A stretch of DNA of 64,000 nucleotides from contig NZ_CP018221.1 in assembly GCF_001890385.1 (NCBI RefSeq), positions 3,149,501 to 3,213,500 on the forward strand. Direction: 5' to 3'. The notes under the pieces are model-generated. The model made no database searches. It worked only from the letters and a program-made list of their open reading frames with translations, and was not told the origin of the DNA. The position numbers and the translations under genes are program-made. Shown here in pieces: positions 34,148 through 44,136 of this stretch. Numbering within the stretch: the first letter of the stretch is position 1; each line of letters starts with the position of its first letter. This DNA is from Tardibacter chloracetimidivorans (GTDB taxonomy: Bacteria; Pseudomonadota; Alphaproteobacteria; Sphingomonadales; Sphingomonadaceae).

Positions 34148-36034
34148 CTACCCCAGGGCCTCCTCGATGGCGGCTTCGATCTCGCCGATCCGGAACGGTT
34201 GGCCCGACACCTTGTTGAGCGGCCGCGCATCCACCAGATACTGGTCACGCAGCACCGTCTTGAGCTGTCCGGTGTTCATTTCCGGCACGATCACCTTTTC
34301 ATAGCTCTTCAGCAGCGCGCCAAGGTTCTTCGGCAGCGGCCAGACATGGCGGATGTGGATATGGCTGACGTCGCGGCCCTTCGCCCGCTGGCGGCGCACC
34401 GCCTGATGGATCGGCCCGAAGGTCGATCCCCAGCCCACGATCGCCAGCCTGCCGCTGGTGTCGCCAAGGCACACATCCTGCTCGGGCACATGGTCGGCGA
34501 TGCCGTCCACCTTCGCCTTGCGGATGTCGGTCATCGCCTGGTGGTTGGCGGGGCCATAGTCGAGGTTGCCGGTGCCGATCTGCTTTTCGATGCCGCCGAT
34601 GCGGTGCATCAGTCCGGGCGTGCCGGGCTTGATCCACGGCCGCGCCAGCTTTTCGTCGCGGGCATAGGGCAGCAGAGGCTCGCCTTCGGGCGGAAGCTCG
34701 TCATGGAACTTCACCGGAAAGGGCGCATAGCCCGCCATGTCGGGCACGGCCCATGGCTCGGCGGCGTTGGCGATATAGCCGTCGGTCAGCAGCATCACCG
34801 GGGTCATGAACTGCACCGCGATTCGGCACGCCTCGATCGCGGCGTCGAATGCGTCGACGGGCGACCGTGCTGCGATCACCGGCATCGGCGTATCGCCGTT
34901 GCGGCCGTAGACCGCCTGGTACAGATCCGATTGCTCGGTCTTGGTCGGAAGGCCGGTGGAAGGCCCGCCGCGCTGCGAGTTGACGATGACGAGCGGAAGC
35001 TCGGTCATCACAGCAAGGCCCATCGCCTCGCCTTTCAGCGCGATGCCCGGCCCCGACGATGAGGTGACGCCAAGCTGGCCCGCATAGGATGCGCCGATCG
35101 CCGATGCGATGGCCGCGATCTCGTCTTCAGCCTGAAAGGTCGTGACGCCGAATTCCTTCAGCCGCGAAAGCTGGTGCAGGATGGCGGATGCCGGGGTGAT
35201 CGGATAGCCGCCGAAGAACAGCGGCAATCCGGCAAGCTGCGCGCCCGCGACAAGGCCCAGCGAAATCGATTCCGCGCCCGTCACGGTGCGGTAGAGGCCG
35301 GGCGCTGCAGGCGCGGGATTGACGTGATACTGCTTCATCGGGCCGCCGATCTCGGCGGTCTCGCCATAGGCATGGCCCGCGTTCAGCGCGGCGATATTGG
35401 CGTCGGCGACGGTCGGGTTTTTTGCGAACTTCGCCTTCAGCCAGTCGATCAGCGGCTGGCGGTCGCGGTCGAACATCCAAAGCGCCAGCCCCAGCGTCCA
35501 CATGTTCTTGCTGCGCAGCGCTTCCTTGTTGCCAAGGCCGAAGGGCTTCACCGCATCAAGCGTAAGCTGGCTGATGTTGAACGCGACGAGCTGCCATTTG
35601 GCGAGGCTGCCGTCCTCAAGCGGGTTTTCCGTATAGCCCGCCTTGGCGAGGTTGCGCGCCGTAAACTCGCCCGAATCGGCGATGATAAGGCCGCCCGGCT
35701 TCAGCGCGCCGACATTGGTCTTGAGCGCGGCCGGGTTCATCGCGATCAGCACGTCCGGCTCGTCGCCTGCCGTCTCGATGTCGCTGGACCCGAAATTGAT
35801 CTGAAAGGCGGAAACGCCGAAGGTCGTGCCCTGCGGCGCCCGGATTTCTGCCGGGAAATCGGGAAAGGTCGCAAGGTCGTTTCCGGTCAGCGCGGTCGAC
35901 AGGGTGAACTGGCCACCCGTCAACTGCATGCCGTCGCCGCTGTCGCCCGCAAAACGCACCACCACCGCTTCGACATTCGTCGCGCCGCCCTGGCTTGCTT
36001 CTTCAATCGTCTTGGCCAAAGTCGCCATGGTCAC
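34148..36034 (-). CDS. korA: 2-oxoacid:acceptor oxidoreductase, fused gamma/alpha subunit
   Basis: 628 residues. The N-terminal third (about 20-210) is the gamma-subunit fold (RFAGDSGDGMQLTG, DFPAEIRAPQGTT) and the rest is the alpha/pyrimidine-binding fold (FFGGYPITPASAILH, FQAEDEIAAIASAIGASYAG). Works with KorB in coenzyme-A-dependent oxidative decarboxylation of 2-oxoacids. Length matches the fused alphaproteobacterial form. A start two codons in is equally open. Confidence 0.9.
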   Translation of the reverse strand: MTMATLAKTIEEASQGGATNVEAVVVRFAGDSGDGMQLTGGQFTLSTALTGNDLATFPDFPAEIRAPQGTTFGVSAFQINFGSSDIETAGDEPDVLIAMNPAALKTNVGALKPGGLIIADSGEFTARNLAKAGYTENPLEDGSLAKWQLVAFNISQLTLDAVKPFGLGNKEALRSKNMWTLGLALWMFDRDRQPLIDWLKAKFAKNPTVADANIAALNAGHAYGETAEIGGPMKQYHVNPAPAAPGLYRTVTGAESISLGLVAGAQLAGLPLFFGGYPITPASAILHQLSRLKEFGVTTFQAEDEIAAIASAIGASYAGQLGVTSSSGPGIALKGEAMGLAVMTELPLVIVNSQRGGPSTGLPTKTEQSDLYQAVYGRNGDTPMPVIAARSPVDAFDAAIEACRIAVQFMTPVMLLTDGYIANAAEPWAVPDMAGYAPFPVKFHDELPPEGEPLLPYARDEKLARPWIKPGTPGLMHRIGGIEKQIGTGNLDYGPANHQAMTDIRKAKVDGIADHVPEQDVCLGDTSGRLAIVGWGSTFGPIHQAVRRQRAKGRDVSHIHIRHVWPLPKNLGALLKSYEKVIVPEMNTGQLKTVLRDQYLVDARPLNKVSGQPFRIGEIEAAIEEALG

Positions 36035-36218
36035 CCCGGAGATTCCTTAGTGTGCATTCCCTACGCCTTCGGCGCAGGCGGCACAAAGTAGAAAAATTGC
36101 GGCCCGCTAAGGACAGGCCATGCGCCCGGCTTCTCATATGGGGCGCGCGGCGGCCTTGATAAAGGGGGCGGTCCCGACCTACAGCGCCCGCGGCGCAACT
36201 GTGAAAAGGCCTTGGGTC

Positions 36219-36689
36219 ATGAGCGAGCTTCCCTATCGTCCCGGTGTCGGCGTGATGCTGCTCAACCGCCAGCGCCATGTCTTCGTCGGTCAGCGGATCG
36301 ACAGCACGGCCGAGGCCTGGCAGATGCCCCAGGGCGGTATCGACAAGGGCGAGGAGCCCCGCGCCACCGCGCTTCGCGAGATGGAGGAGGAAACCGGAAT
36401 CGCCCCCCGGCTGGTGGAGATCGTCACCGAAACGCCCGGCTGGCTGACCTACGACCTGCCCGAGGATCTGGTCGGAAAGCTCTGGAAGGGGCGGTATCGT
36501 GGCCAGCGGCAGAAATGGTATCTCGCGCGCTTTCTGGGTGCCGATTCCGACGTCAACCTCGCCACTTCGCACCCCGAGTTCCGCGCCTGGAAATGGGCGA
36601 GCGCGCAGGAGCTTCCCCATATGATCGTGCCGTTCAAGCGGCGGCTTTACGCCGACATCGTGGAGGCATTCGGCGACTGGCTGAAATAA
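36219..36689 (+). CDS. rppH: RNA pyrophosphohydrolase (Nudix)
   Basis: 156 residues from ATG 36219 (MSELPYRPGVGVMLLN). The Nudix box GGIDKGEEPRATALREMEEETGI is complete (G-x5-E-x7-REUxEExGU). Converts the 5' triphosphate of mRNA to monophosphate, starting decay, and can act on dinucleoside polyphosphates. Longer in-frame starts back to 36120 run through promoter sequence and are not used. Divergent from korA (184-base gap). Confidence 0.92.
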   Translation: MSELPYRPGVGVMLLNRQRHVFVGQRIDSTAEAWQMPQGGIDKGEEPRATALREMEEETGIAPRLVEIVTETPGWLTYDLPEDLVGKLWKGRYRGQRQKWYLARFLGADSDVNLATSHPEFRAWKWASAQELPHMIVPFKRRLYADIVEAFGDWLK

Positions 36690-36759
36690 CGCGCGATCAT
36701 CGCCGAAATCGGCCCATCCCGTCTTGACCCTCGCCGCCCCAGCGTTCACCAATACCCCG

Positions 36760-37241
36760 ATGACCGAAGAAACGATCAACAGCCTGATTCCCTATGACGA
36801 GATCGTGCAGGATGCGCTGCGCGCCGTCATCGGCCGTGTGCTTGGCGAGGTGGAGGCCGCTGGCGGCCTGCCCGGCGGCCATCATTTCTACATCACCTTC
36901 CGCACCCGCGCGCCCGGCGTGAACATTCCCGGCCACCTGCTGGAACGCTTCCCCGAGGAAATGACCATCGTCATCCAGAACCGCTATTGGGATCTGAGCG
37001 TGAGCGAGGACCGGTTCGAGGTGGGGCTGTCGTTCAATCAGGTGCCGGCAAAGCTCAGCATCCCCTATGCGGCGGTGACGTCCTTCGTCGATCCGGCGGT
37101 CAATTTCGCGCTCCAGTTCCAGGTGCAGGGCGCCGAGCTTGATCTGGACGAAAGCGAAACCGCCGAAAACGACGGACTGCCGCCCGCATCGCCGCCCGAC
37201 GACGGCTCCAACGTCGTGGCGATCGATTTCAAGCGGAAGAA

Positions 37242-37245
<4 letters not shown>
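36760..37245 (+). CDS. sspB: SspB-like ClpXP adaptor
   Basis: 161 residues from ATG 36760; the alternative TTG at 36724 adds 12 codons. SspB-alpha type: [59 protein letters not shown], an acidic linker and the C-terminal ClpX-docking motif [10 protein letters not shown]. Delivers ssrA-tagged or other substrates to ClpXP. Overlaps the fumC start (GTGA). Confidence 0.93.
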
Positions 37246-38626
<1,381 letters not shown>

Positions 38627-38642
<16 letters not shown>

Positions 38643-39154
38643 GGCTTTCGTTTCTCGATCTCGTCGATCACCCGCCCCGCCAGCTGCCGCAGCTTTTCTT
38701 CCTGACGGGCGGTGAGCGGCCCTCGCGCCACCACATCGATCGCGCAGAGCGCGCCGATCGGCGTTCCGTCCCGCAGGATCAGCGGCGCGCCCGCATAGAA
38801 GCGCAGGCCGTTCTCCGCTGTCACCAGCGGGTTGCCCCGGAACCGCTCGTCCCTGCTCGCGTCGGGCACGCACAGCAGATCATTGGGGTGCAGCATCGCG
38901 TGCGCGCAGAACGAGCAGGCGCGCGGCGTCTCGCTGATATCCAGCCCCACGCTTGCCAGAAACCACTGGCGATCCCGGTCGATCAGCGAGATCGCGGCCG
39001 TGGGCGTGCCCATCGCGCGCGCGGCTTCCGCCACGATCGCCTGAAACACCGGGCCGGGCGGGCTGCCGATGATTCCATAGCTGTCCAGCACGGCCTGTCG
39101 GCGCGTTTCGTCCTTCGGCCTTCGCGCGGGTGAGAAGAAGGTCAGTCCGGTCAC
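38627..39154 (-). CDS. GAF-domain protein
   Basis: 175 residues, GTG start. A single GAF domain (about 28-160) with [29 protein letters not shown] and [25 protein letters not shown], matching free GAF proteins of the CpcB/FhlA-like type. No output domain. Because it is 9 bases downstream of the diguanylate cyclase gene on the same strand, it may sense the signal for c-di-GMP production, but that is only inferred. Confidence 0.85.
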
Positions 39155-39163
39155 TGGATTTCC

Positions 39164-40132
39164 TCAGGCCATTGCCGTTCTTGCGGGGGCTTTCATTCGG
39201 GCAGGAGGCTGGTCCTGCGCCCGGCCCATGTGGGCATGGGCGATCCGCAGCGCGTTTTTTCCGCTTTTCTTCACCTCATACATCAGCGCGTCGGCATATG
39301 TGATGAACGCCTGCGGGTCGGCGGGTGCGTCGCCGTCAAAGATCACCGCCCCCATGCTGCACGTCACTTCGAAAGGCAGCGTTTCCATGATCCGGCTCAA
39401 CCGCGCGTGGAGATGCTCGGCCGCCGAATAGCCACGGGCGGGCGATGCGGTGGTCATCAATATGATGAACTCGTCCCCGCCCACCCGGCACAGGCTGTCG
39501 CTCTTGCGGATCGACGCCGACGCCGCCGAAGCGAACGTCTTCAGCACATCGTCGCCAACAGCATGGCCATGGGTGTCGTTGACCGTCTTGAACCCCTCGA
39601 GATCGGCATAGGCGAGCACCAGCGTCAGCTTGTGTCGCCGGGCAAGCGCGACGGTGGCGGCGATCCGGGCGTTCAGCGCCTGTCGGCTATAGGCCCCGGT
39701 CAGCGCATCGACGTTGCCGCGCGTGCGCTCGGCCTCGAAGGCGCGCCGGAAGCCTGCGACCAGCATCACCACCACAGCCACCACCAGAACGCGCATCCCG
39801 GCGTTCCATATGGCGGTCAAATCCCTGCTCATCGCACCTTCGGGCTGGAGCGGCCCCGGTCGTCCTTCCTGCAGAATGGTGAGGACCGCCGCGGCCGTGC
39901 CGGTGACGAAACCCGCCCTCGCACCCAGCGCCCAGGCCGCTAGGCACATGGGCAGCAGGTTCAGCGGACCGACCGATACCCTCGGGCCGGTCAGATAGTC
40001 GGCCACCGCGATCGCCGCGACTCCGATCACGACGGCAATGGCGGCCTGGCGGCGCGACCGGGCGGTCATCCAGTCGATCAGCGCCGTGACGCGACCGGTG
40101 GCGAATGCCGGTTCCGGGCCTTGCTTCTGCAT
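39164..40132 (-). CDS. Membrane diguanylate cyclase
   Basis: 322 residues. N-terminal membrane part (two or three helices in about 28-125), then a GGDEF domain with CRVGGDEFIIL. The inhibitory I-site RxxD is present here (RKSD, five residues before GGDEF), unlike in the larger 4,864 enzyme. There is no EAL. It should make c-di-GMP with product inhibition. A TTAA-N7-TTAA sequence lies 55-69 bases upstream of the start. The GAF gene follows directly. Confidence 0.92.
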   Translation of the reverse strand: MQKQGPEPAFATGRVTALIDWMTARSRRQAAIAVVIGVAAIAVADYLTGPRVSVGPLNLLPMCLAAWALGARAGFVTGTAAAVLTILQEGRPGPLQPEGAMSRDLTAIWNAGMRVLVVAVVVMLVAGFRRAFEAERTRGNVDALTGAYSRQALNARIAATVALARRHKLTLVLAYADLEGFKTVNDTHGHAVGDDVLKTFASAASASIRKSDSLCRVGGDEFIILMTTASPARGYSAAEHLHARLSRIMETLPFEVTCSMGAVIFDGDAPADPQAFITYADALMYEVKKSGKNALRIAHAHMGRAQDQPPARMKAPARTAMA

Positions 40133-40186
40133 TGCCAGATTCGCCCCATGCGTTTGTTCAGAAAGGCGTTTGATGGGGCAGGCTGG

Positions 40187-40201
40187 TTAATCAATGTTTA
40201 A
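40187..40201. promoter_or_regulatory. Candidate CtrA site upstream of the diguanylate cyclase
   Basis: TTAATCAATGTTTAA is a perfect TTAA-N7-TTAA, the full CtrA consensus spacing, and it lies in the promoter region of the GGDEF gene. The site reads the same spacing on either strand. CtrA control of c-di-GMP enzymes and motility is known in alphaproteobacteria; here it is inferred from sequence only. Confidence 0.5.
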
Positions 40202-40234
40202 TGTTGCGGCCGCGGACGGCCAAAAAAACAACGG

Positions 40235-40624
40235 TCAGAGCCCCCAATAGCGGGGCGCGCCATAATAATCGTACAGCCTTTCGTCATAGCTCCGGTCGCT
40301 CGGCCGGTCCGCCTCGTCCAAGCGCAGCATCGGGGCCTGCTCCAGCTTCTGGCGCGTCAGGTCCACGACATAGCCGTGCCTTTCGGGATCGTAGTCCAGC
40401 AGGTTCCAGGGCAGCGGGTGGACGTGCGATCCGATTCCCAGAAACCCGCCGAACGAAAGCACGGCATAGGCCACCTGGCCGGTATGCTTGTGGATCATCA
40501 CGGAATGAACGCTGCCCAGCTTTTCGCCTTTGGGATTGAATACCGGCGTGCCTTCCACACGGGCCGACGAAATCAGCTCATGGCTTTCATCAAGGACATT
40601 TTCGAGGTTTGCGTCCGTCATCAT
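40235..40624 (-). CDS. PRC-barrel domain protein
   Basis: 129 residues, starts MMTDANLEN. A PRC-barrel domain (about 15-85) with LISSARVEGTPVFNPKGEKLG and VHSVMIHKHTGQVAYAVLSFGGF is clear. Such stand-alone proteins are found in stress-responsive or photosynthesis-related contexts; role unknown. GGAG lies just before the first ATG. Isolated transcription unit, no photosynthesis genes around. Confidence 0.88.
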   Translation of the reverse strand: MMTDANLENVLDESHELISSARVEGTPVFNPKGEKLGSVHSVMIHKHTGQVAYAVLSFGGFLGIGSHVHPLPWNLLDYDPERHGYVVDLTRQKLEQAPMLRLDEADRPSDRSYDERLYDYYGAPRYWGL

Positions 40625-40702
40625 CCGTCTCCTGCGGTGAAGAAGTGACTGACGTCCGCACTATATCATTTTCGCTCGGCCCTATCCACAGCCCTGGGGC
40701 GT

Positions 40703-41254
40703 TCAACCGGCCTGCCAAATACTTATCGCATCGACAGGCCAGACCAGCATCAGCACGTTCAGCGTCAGATTGTCGCGGATCATGGCGAGGGTGAAAAGCT
40801 CCATCATGATCGCGATGGCGATGGTCGCCGTCACCGGCAGCCGCCGCGCGATGAAAAAGCCCAGCATCATGAAGCCGATGTCGCTTGCCGAATTGAGGAT
40901 GCTGTCGCCGTAGTAATCATAGGCCAGCGTCACGGCGCGGTAGCGGTTGATGATCGCCGGGCTGTTTTCGGCCACCTCCCACGCGGCCTCGATCGCCACC
41001 GCCGCCGTCATCCGCCAGCCCATCGGCTTCTTTTTCGCCACCAGCCACAGCAGCCCATAGAAAATGAAGCCGTGGATGATGTGGCTGAAGCTGTACCAGT
41101 CGGCGATATGCTGCGAGTTCTGGGCGCTTGCGACCACGCCGTGCCACAGCTTCACGTCGCCGCAGCGGCAGATCGGCGCACGTCCCATCAGCCACAGGAT
41201 CGCGGCCGCCAGCGCGATGATGCCCGCAATCCTTGCCCAATGCTGCCGCTTCAT
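40703..41254 (-). CDS. DUF2585 membrane protein
   Basis: 183 residues from ATG 41254. Four or more hydrophobic helices. It has the histidine- and aromatic-rich DWYSFSHIIHGFIFYGLLWL and the conserved EVAENSPAIINRYRAVTLAYDYYGDSILNSASD of the DUF2585/UPF0314 family. Function unknown; restricted mainly to alphaproteobacteria. Divergent from gmk. Confidence 0.88.
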   Translation of the reverse strand: MKRQHWARIAGIIALAAAILWLMGRAPICRCGDVKLWHGVVASAQNSQHIADWYSFSHIIHGFIFYGLLWLVAKKKPMGWRMTAAVAIEAAWEVAENSPAIINRYRAVTLAYDYYGDSILNSASDIGFMMLGFFIARRLPVTATIAIAIMMELFTLAMIRDNLTLNVLMLVWPVDAISIWQAG

Positions 41255-41312
41255 ACCCCCATTCCCCACCAGATGACTTGACGCGCCTAGCCCAAGTGAC
41301 GCACCGAACGCC

Positions 41313-41960
41313 ATGGTCGATGCAATTCCGTTTCCAAGGCGCGGTCTGATGCTGGTGCTCTCGTCCCCCAGCGGGGCGGGCAAGTCCACGCTTTCGCGCG
41401 CCGTGCTCGCCGCTGACGAGAATATCGAAATGTCGGTTTCGGCCACCACCCGGCCCCAGCGGCCGGGCGAGGTGGAAGGGCGCGATTATTTCTTCAAGAC
41501 GCCCGAGCAGTTCGACGCGATGGTCGCGGGCGACGCCTTTCTTGAATGGGCGCATGTCTTCGGCCACCGCTATGGCACGCCCGCCGCACCCGTGGACGCC
41601 ATGCTCGCGCGCGGCCATGACGTGCTGTTCGACATCGATTGGCAGGGCACGCAGCAGCTTCGCCAGAAGCAGGTGCTCGCCGATCTGGTCAGCATCTTCA
41701 TCCTGCCCCCGTCGATGGCGGAGCTGGAGCGCCGCCTGCGCGCGCGCGGTACCGATTCGGACGATGTCATCGCCGGGCGCATGGCCCGCGCCGAGGCCGA
41801 GATCAGCCATTGGGCGGAATATGATTATGTCCTCATCAACCGCGACGTGGACGCATGCCTCGCCCATATCCGCACAATATTGGCGGCGGAACGGTTGAAG
41901 CGGGTGCGCCAGCCCGGCCTCGTCGATTTCGTGCGCGGGCTCGATACGAAGACTGGGTAG
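41313..41960 (+). CDS. gmk: Guanylate kinase
   Basis: 215 residues. P-loop MLVLSSPSGAGKSTLSRAV, then SVSATTRPQRPGEVEGRDYFF (GMP-binding) and EWAHVFGHRYGTP. Converts GMP to GDP. In many alphaproteobacteria it precedes rpoZ, which is not found here. Confidence 0.97.
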   Translation: MVDAIPFPRRGLMLVLSSPSGAGKSTLSRAVLAADENIEMSVSATTRPQRPGEVEGRDYFFKTPEQFDAMVAGDAFLEWAHVFGHRYGTPAAPVDAMLARGHDVLFDIDWQGTQQLRQKQVLADLVSIFILPPSMAELERRLRARGTDSDDVIAGRMARAEAEISHWAEYDYVLINRDVDACLAHIRTILAAERLKRVRQPGLVDFVRGLDTKTG

Positions 41961-42015
41961 GGAGCCTTAGCGCGCGCCGATGGTTCTTCCCTCGTAACAA
42001 ATGGGGAGAATGCGC

Positions 42016-42570
42016 ATGACCCGTTTCGTCATCGGTTGTGTCGCGGCTGCGGTCGCCATGTTTATCCTTGGCTTCATCCTTTACGGCTCGCCACTGTCGA
42101 TGCTCGCCTATGCGACGGCGAGCGACGCCGCCAACGCCTCTGTCCAGAACGCGCTTGCCGCCAATCTGCCGAAGACCGGCACCTATATCGTGCCCTGGCC
42201 CAATTCGGCCGAAGGGACGGTGCTGTACGGGCGCGGGCCTGTTGCCACCATCCATTACAATACGGGCGGCTTTTCGTTGGCCGATCCAAGCGCGATGATT
42301 GGCGGCTTCATCCATATGCTGGTCAGCGTCACGGTGCTTGGCCTTGCGCTGCTGCTGGTGGCCGCCCGCGTCGCCGACTTCGCCAGCCGGGCGCGGATGG
42401 TGGTTTATTTCACCCTCGCCGCCAGTATCTACATCACGCTCGCCGACCCCATCTGGGGGCATCAGGACTGGATTTATTCAGTCTATCACTTCGTCGCGGA
42501 TTTCATCATTCTGGCGGCGGGCGGCATCGTCATCGCCCGCTGGTTCCTGCCCCGGCCTGCGTCAGTGTAG
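42016..42570 (+). CDS. Multi-pass membrane protein, family not recognised
   Basis: 184 residues from ATG 42016, with GGGGAG 7 bases upstream (other ATGs at 42001 and 42010 lack spacing). Four hydrophobic helices: residues about 4-25, 95-118, 128-147 and 160-177. A soluble segment (about 30-92) lies between the first two. The 3' end overlaps the convergent ATP12 gene by 9 bases. I cannot assign a family. It appears intact and coding. Confidence 0.75.
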   Translation: MTRFVIGCVAAAVAMFILGFILYGSPLSMLAYATASDAANASVQNALAANLPKTGTYIVPWPNSAEGTVLYGRGPVATIHYNTGGFSLADPSAMIGGFIHMLVSVTVLGLALLLVAARVADFASRARMVVYFTLAASIYITLADPIWGHQDWIYSVYHFVADFIILAAGGIVIARWFLPRPASV

Positions 42571-43254
42571 CAGGCTCAGGAATCGCGCGCTCGCGTCGAA
42601 ATCGCCCCGGCGGGAGACGCGGGCTTTTTGCGCGAGTTCGTCGTCGCCCCATTGCTCGGCCTGCCAAAGCTCGTCGACATGGCCCGCAAGCCAACCGGCC
42701 TCGGCGTCGATCTCCCGCTCCAGCATGGCAAGGCCGATCAGCAGCGATCCCGAAATCGTCACCAGCGCATTGAGCCCGGCCAGCTCGAACGGGGTTCGCG
42801 CCGCCACCGCCGCGCGCAGCCGCTCCAGCGTCGCTGCGGGCTGGGGGTGGTGGATGACGCCGGTCGTCGCGGTAAACTCCACGTCATAGCGCCGCCGCGC
42901 CCAGTCGATCACCGGATCCCAGGCTGCCGCCTGCCGTACAATCAGCGACGGCGGACTGTCGGCGCGATAGGCGACAAGATCGCTTTCGCCGAACACGGCG
43001 AGGCTCGCCGCAAACAAGGCGGGGTCAGGCGCGATCCGGTCGATGGCTGCGTTGGCGAGCCCCGTCAGCGGCATGGAGCGCGGGTCCAGCTTCGCGCCCT
43101 GTGCATTCCATTCCCCGGCAATGGCGTCCGCCAGCACTTGTGTCGGCACGAGGAGCGCCGCCTTGGCGGGCGTGCGGACGGGGCGGCCGTCCAGCGCGAT
43201 GCCGAAGCCGCCCTCCATCGGCTGCGCCGCCGCCTTGTCGAAAAAGCGCTTCAT
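42562..43254 (-). CDS. ATP12-type F1-ATPase assembly chaperone
   Basis: 230 residues from ATG 43254, coupled to the upstream small membrane gene by ATGA. ATP12 family: ALDGRPVRTPAKAALLVPT, AIAGEWNAQG, RSMPLTGLANAAID and the later FGESDLVAYRAD, QAAAWDPVIDWA. ATP12 helps assemble the F1 alpha subunit and is a mark of alphaproteobacteria and mitochondria. Last gene of a five-gene leftward coupled run beginning at crcB. Confidence 0.9.
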   Translation of the reverse strand: MKRFFDKAAAQPMEGGFGIALDGRPVRTPAKAALLVPTQVLADAIAGEWNAQGAKLDPRSMPLTGLANAAIDRIAPDPALFAASLAVFGESDLVAYRADSPPSLIVRQAAAWDPVIDWARRRYDVEFTATTGVIHHPQPAATLERLRAAVAARTPFELAGLNALVTISGSLLIGLAMLEREIDAEAGWLAGHVDELWQAEQWGDDELAQKARVSRRGDFDASARFLSLLH

Positions 43255-43475
43255 TGCCTTGGGCTGCGCCACATCCGGGCAAGCAGTTGCGGGATGATCA
43301 GCACGTCGATCAGCCCCAGGATCGTGATCGGTGCGCCGATCATCGCATCGCCGCCCGGCGTGATCAGGTCGCCCTTCCAGATCAATATGCCCAGCAGGAC
43401 CATCGCGATTCCGGCCATCCGCACGATCTGTATCACCAGATAGCGGTTGCGGGCATGGATTTCGGGGTTGGTCAT
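43251..43475 (-). CDS. Small two-helix membrane protein
   Basis: 74 residues: a hydrophilic start (MTNPEIHARNRYLVIQ), helix IVRMAGIAMVLLGILIW, a short loop and helix MIGAPITILGLIDVLIIPQLL. Overlaps both neighbours by ATGA (gph before, ATP12 after), so it is tightly coupled to them. Function unknown; small proteins in this place are frequent in sphingomonads. Confidence 0.75.
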   Translation of the reverse strand: MTNPEIHARNRYLVIQIVRMAGIAMVLLGILIWKGDLITPGGDAMIGAPITILGLIDVLIIPQLLARMWRSPRQ

Positions 43476-44131
43476 ACCGGCTCCTCCATCAGGGCGATCA
43501 GCGCGTCGGCGGTGTCGATCACATATTGCGCGCCCGCCTCGTGCAGTTCGTGCGCGTCATGATAGCCCCAGGTGACGCCCACGGATCGCGCGCCCGCCGC
43601 GCATCCCATCGCCATGTCGAAACTGGTGTCGCCGATCATCAGCGTGGCTTGTGGGGTCGCGCCCGCTTCCGCCATGGCCGCGTTCAGCATCGCGGGGTGC
43701 GGCTTCGACGGGTGGCGGTCGGCGGTCTGAAGCGTGACGAACCGGCTGCCGATGCCGTGATGCGCCAGGCACAGCCCCAGCCCCCGGTTGGACTTCCCGG
43801 TCGCAACGCCCATCAGCCAGCCGCGCGCGTCGATCTCGTCCAGCAGCCGCGCGATTCCGGGGAACAGCGGCTCGTTGACATGGCCGTCCGCGCGCAGCGT
43901 CTGGAATGCGCGCTTGTAGCTTTCCGCCAGCGCCTCGTGCAGCGCGGGGTCGTTGTCCGGCAGCAGCGCGCACATTGCCTGGACCAGCGACAGGCCGACC
44001 ACCCGGCGCGTCGCATGCGGATCGGGCGGGGGCAGGCGATGGATGTCGAACGCAATCTCCATCGCGCGCACGATATTGGCCTGGCTGTCCACCAGCGTTC
44101 CGTCGCAGTCGAAGACAACCAGCCTGTTCAT
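43472..44131 (-). CDS. HAD-IA hydrolase, phosphoglycolate phosphatase-like
   Basis: 219 residues from ATG 44131. HAD motif I is VVFDCDGTLVDSQ (Asp nucleophile), with motif II MGVATGKSN, motif III lysine in SKPHPAML and motif IV MIGDTSFDMAMG. Closest to Gph/PGP-like phosphatases, but the substrate cannot be set from sequence. Overlaps the small membrane gene by ATGA; starts 5 bases after the rluA-like stop. Confidence 0.88.
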   Translation of the reverse strand: MNRLVVFDCDGTLVDSQANIVRAMEIAFDIHRLPPPDPHATRRVVGLSLVQAMCALLPDNDPALHEALAESYKRAFQTLRADGHVNEPLFPGIARLLDEIDARGWLMGVATGKSNRGLGLCLAHHGIGSRFVTLQTADRHPSKPHPAMLNAAMAEAGATPQATLMIGDTSFDMAMGCAAGARSVGVTWGYHDAHELHEAGAQYVIDTADALIALMEEPV

Positions 44132-44136
44132 TGCCG

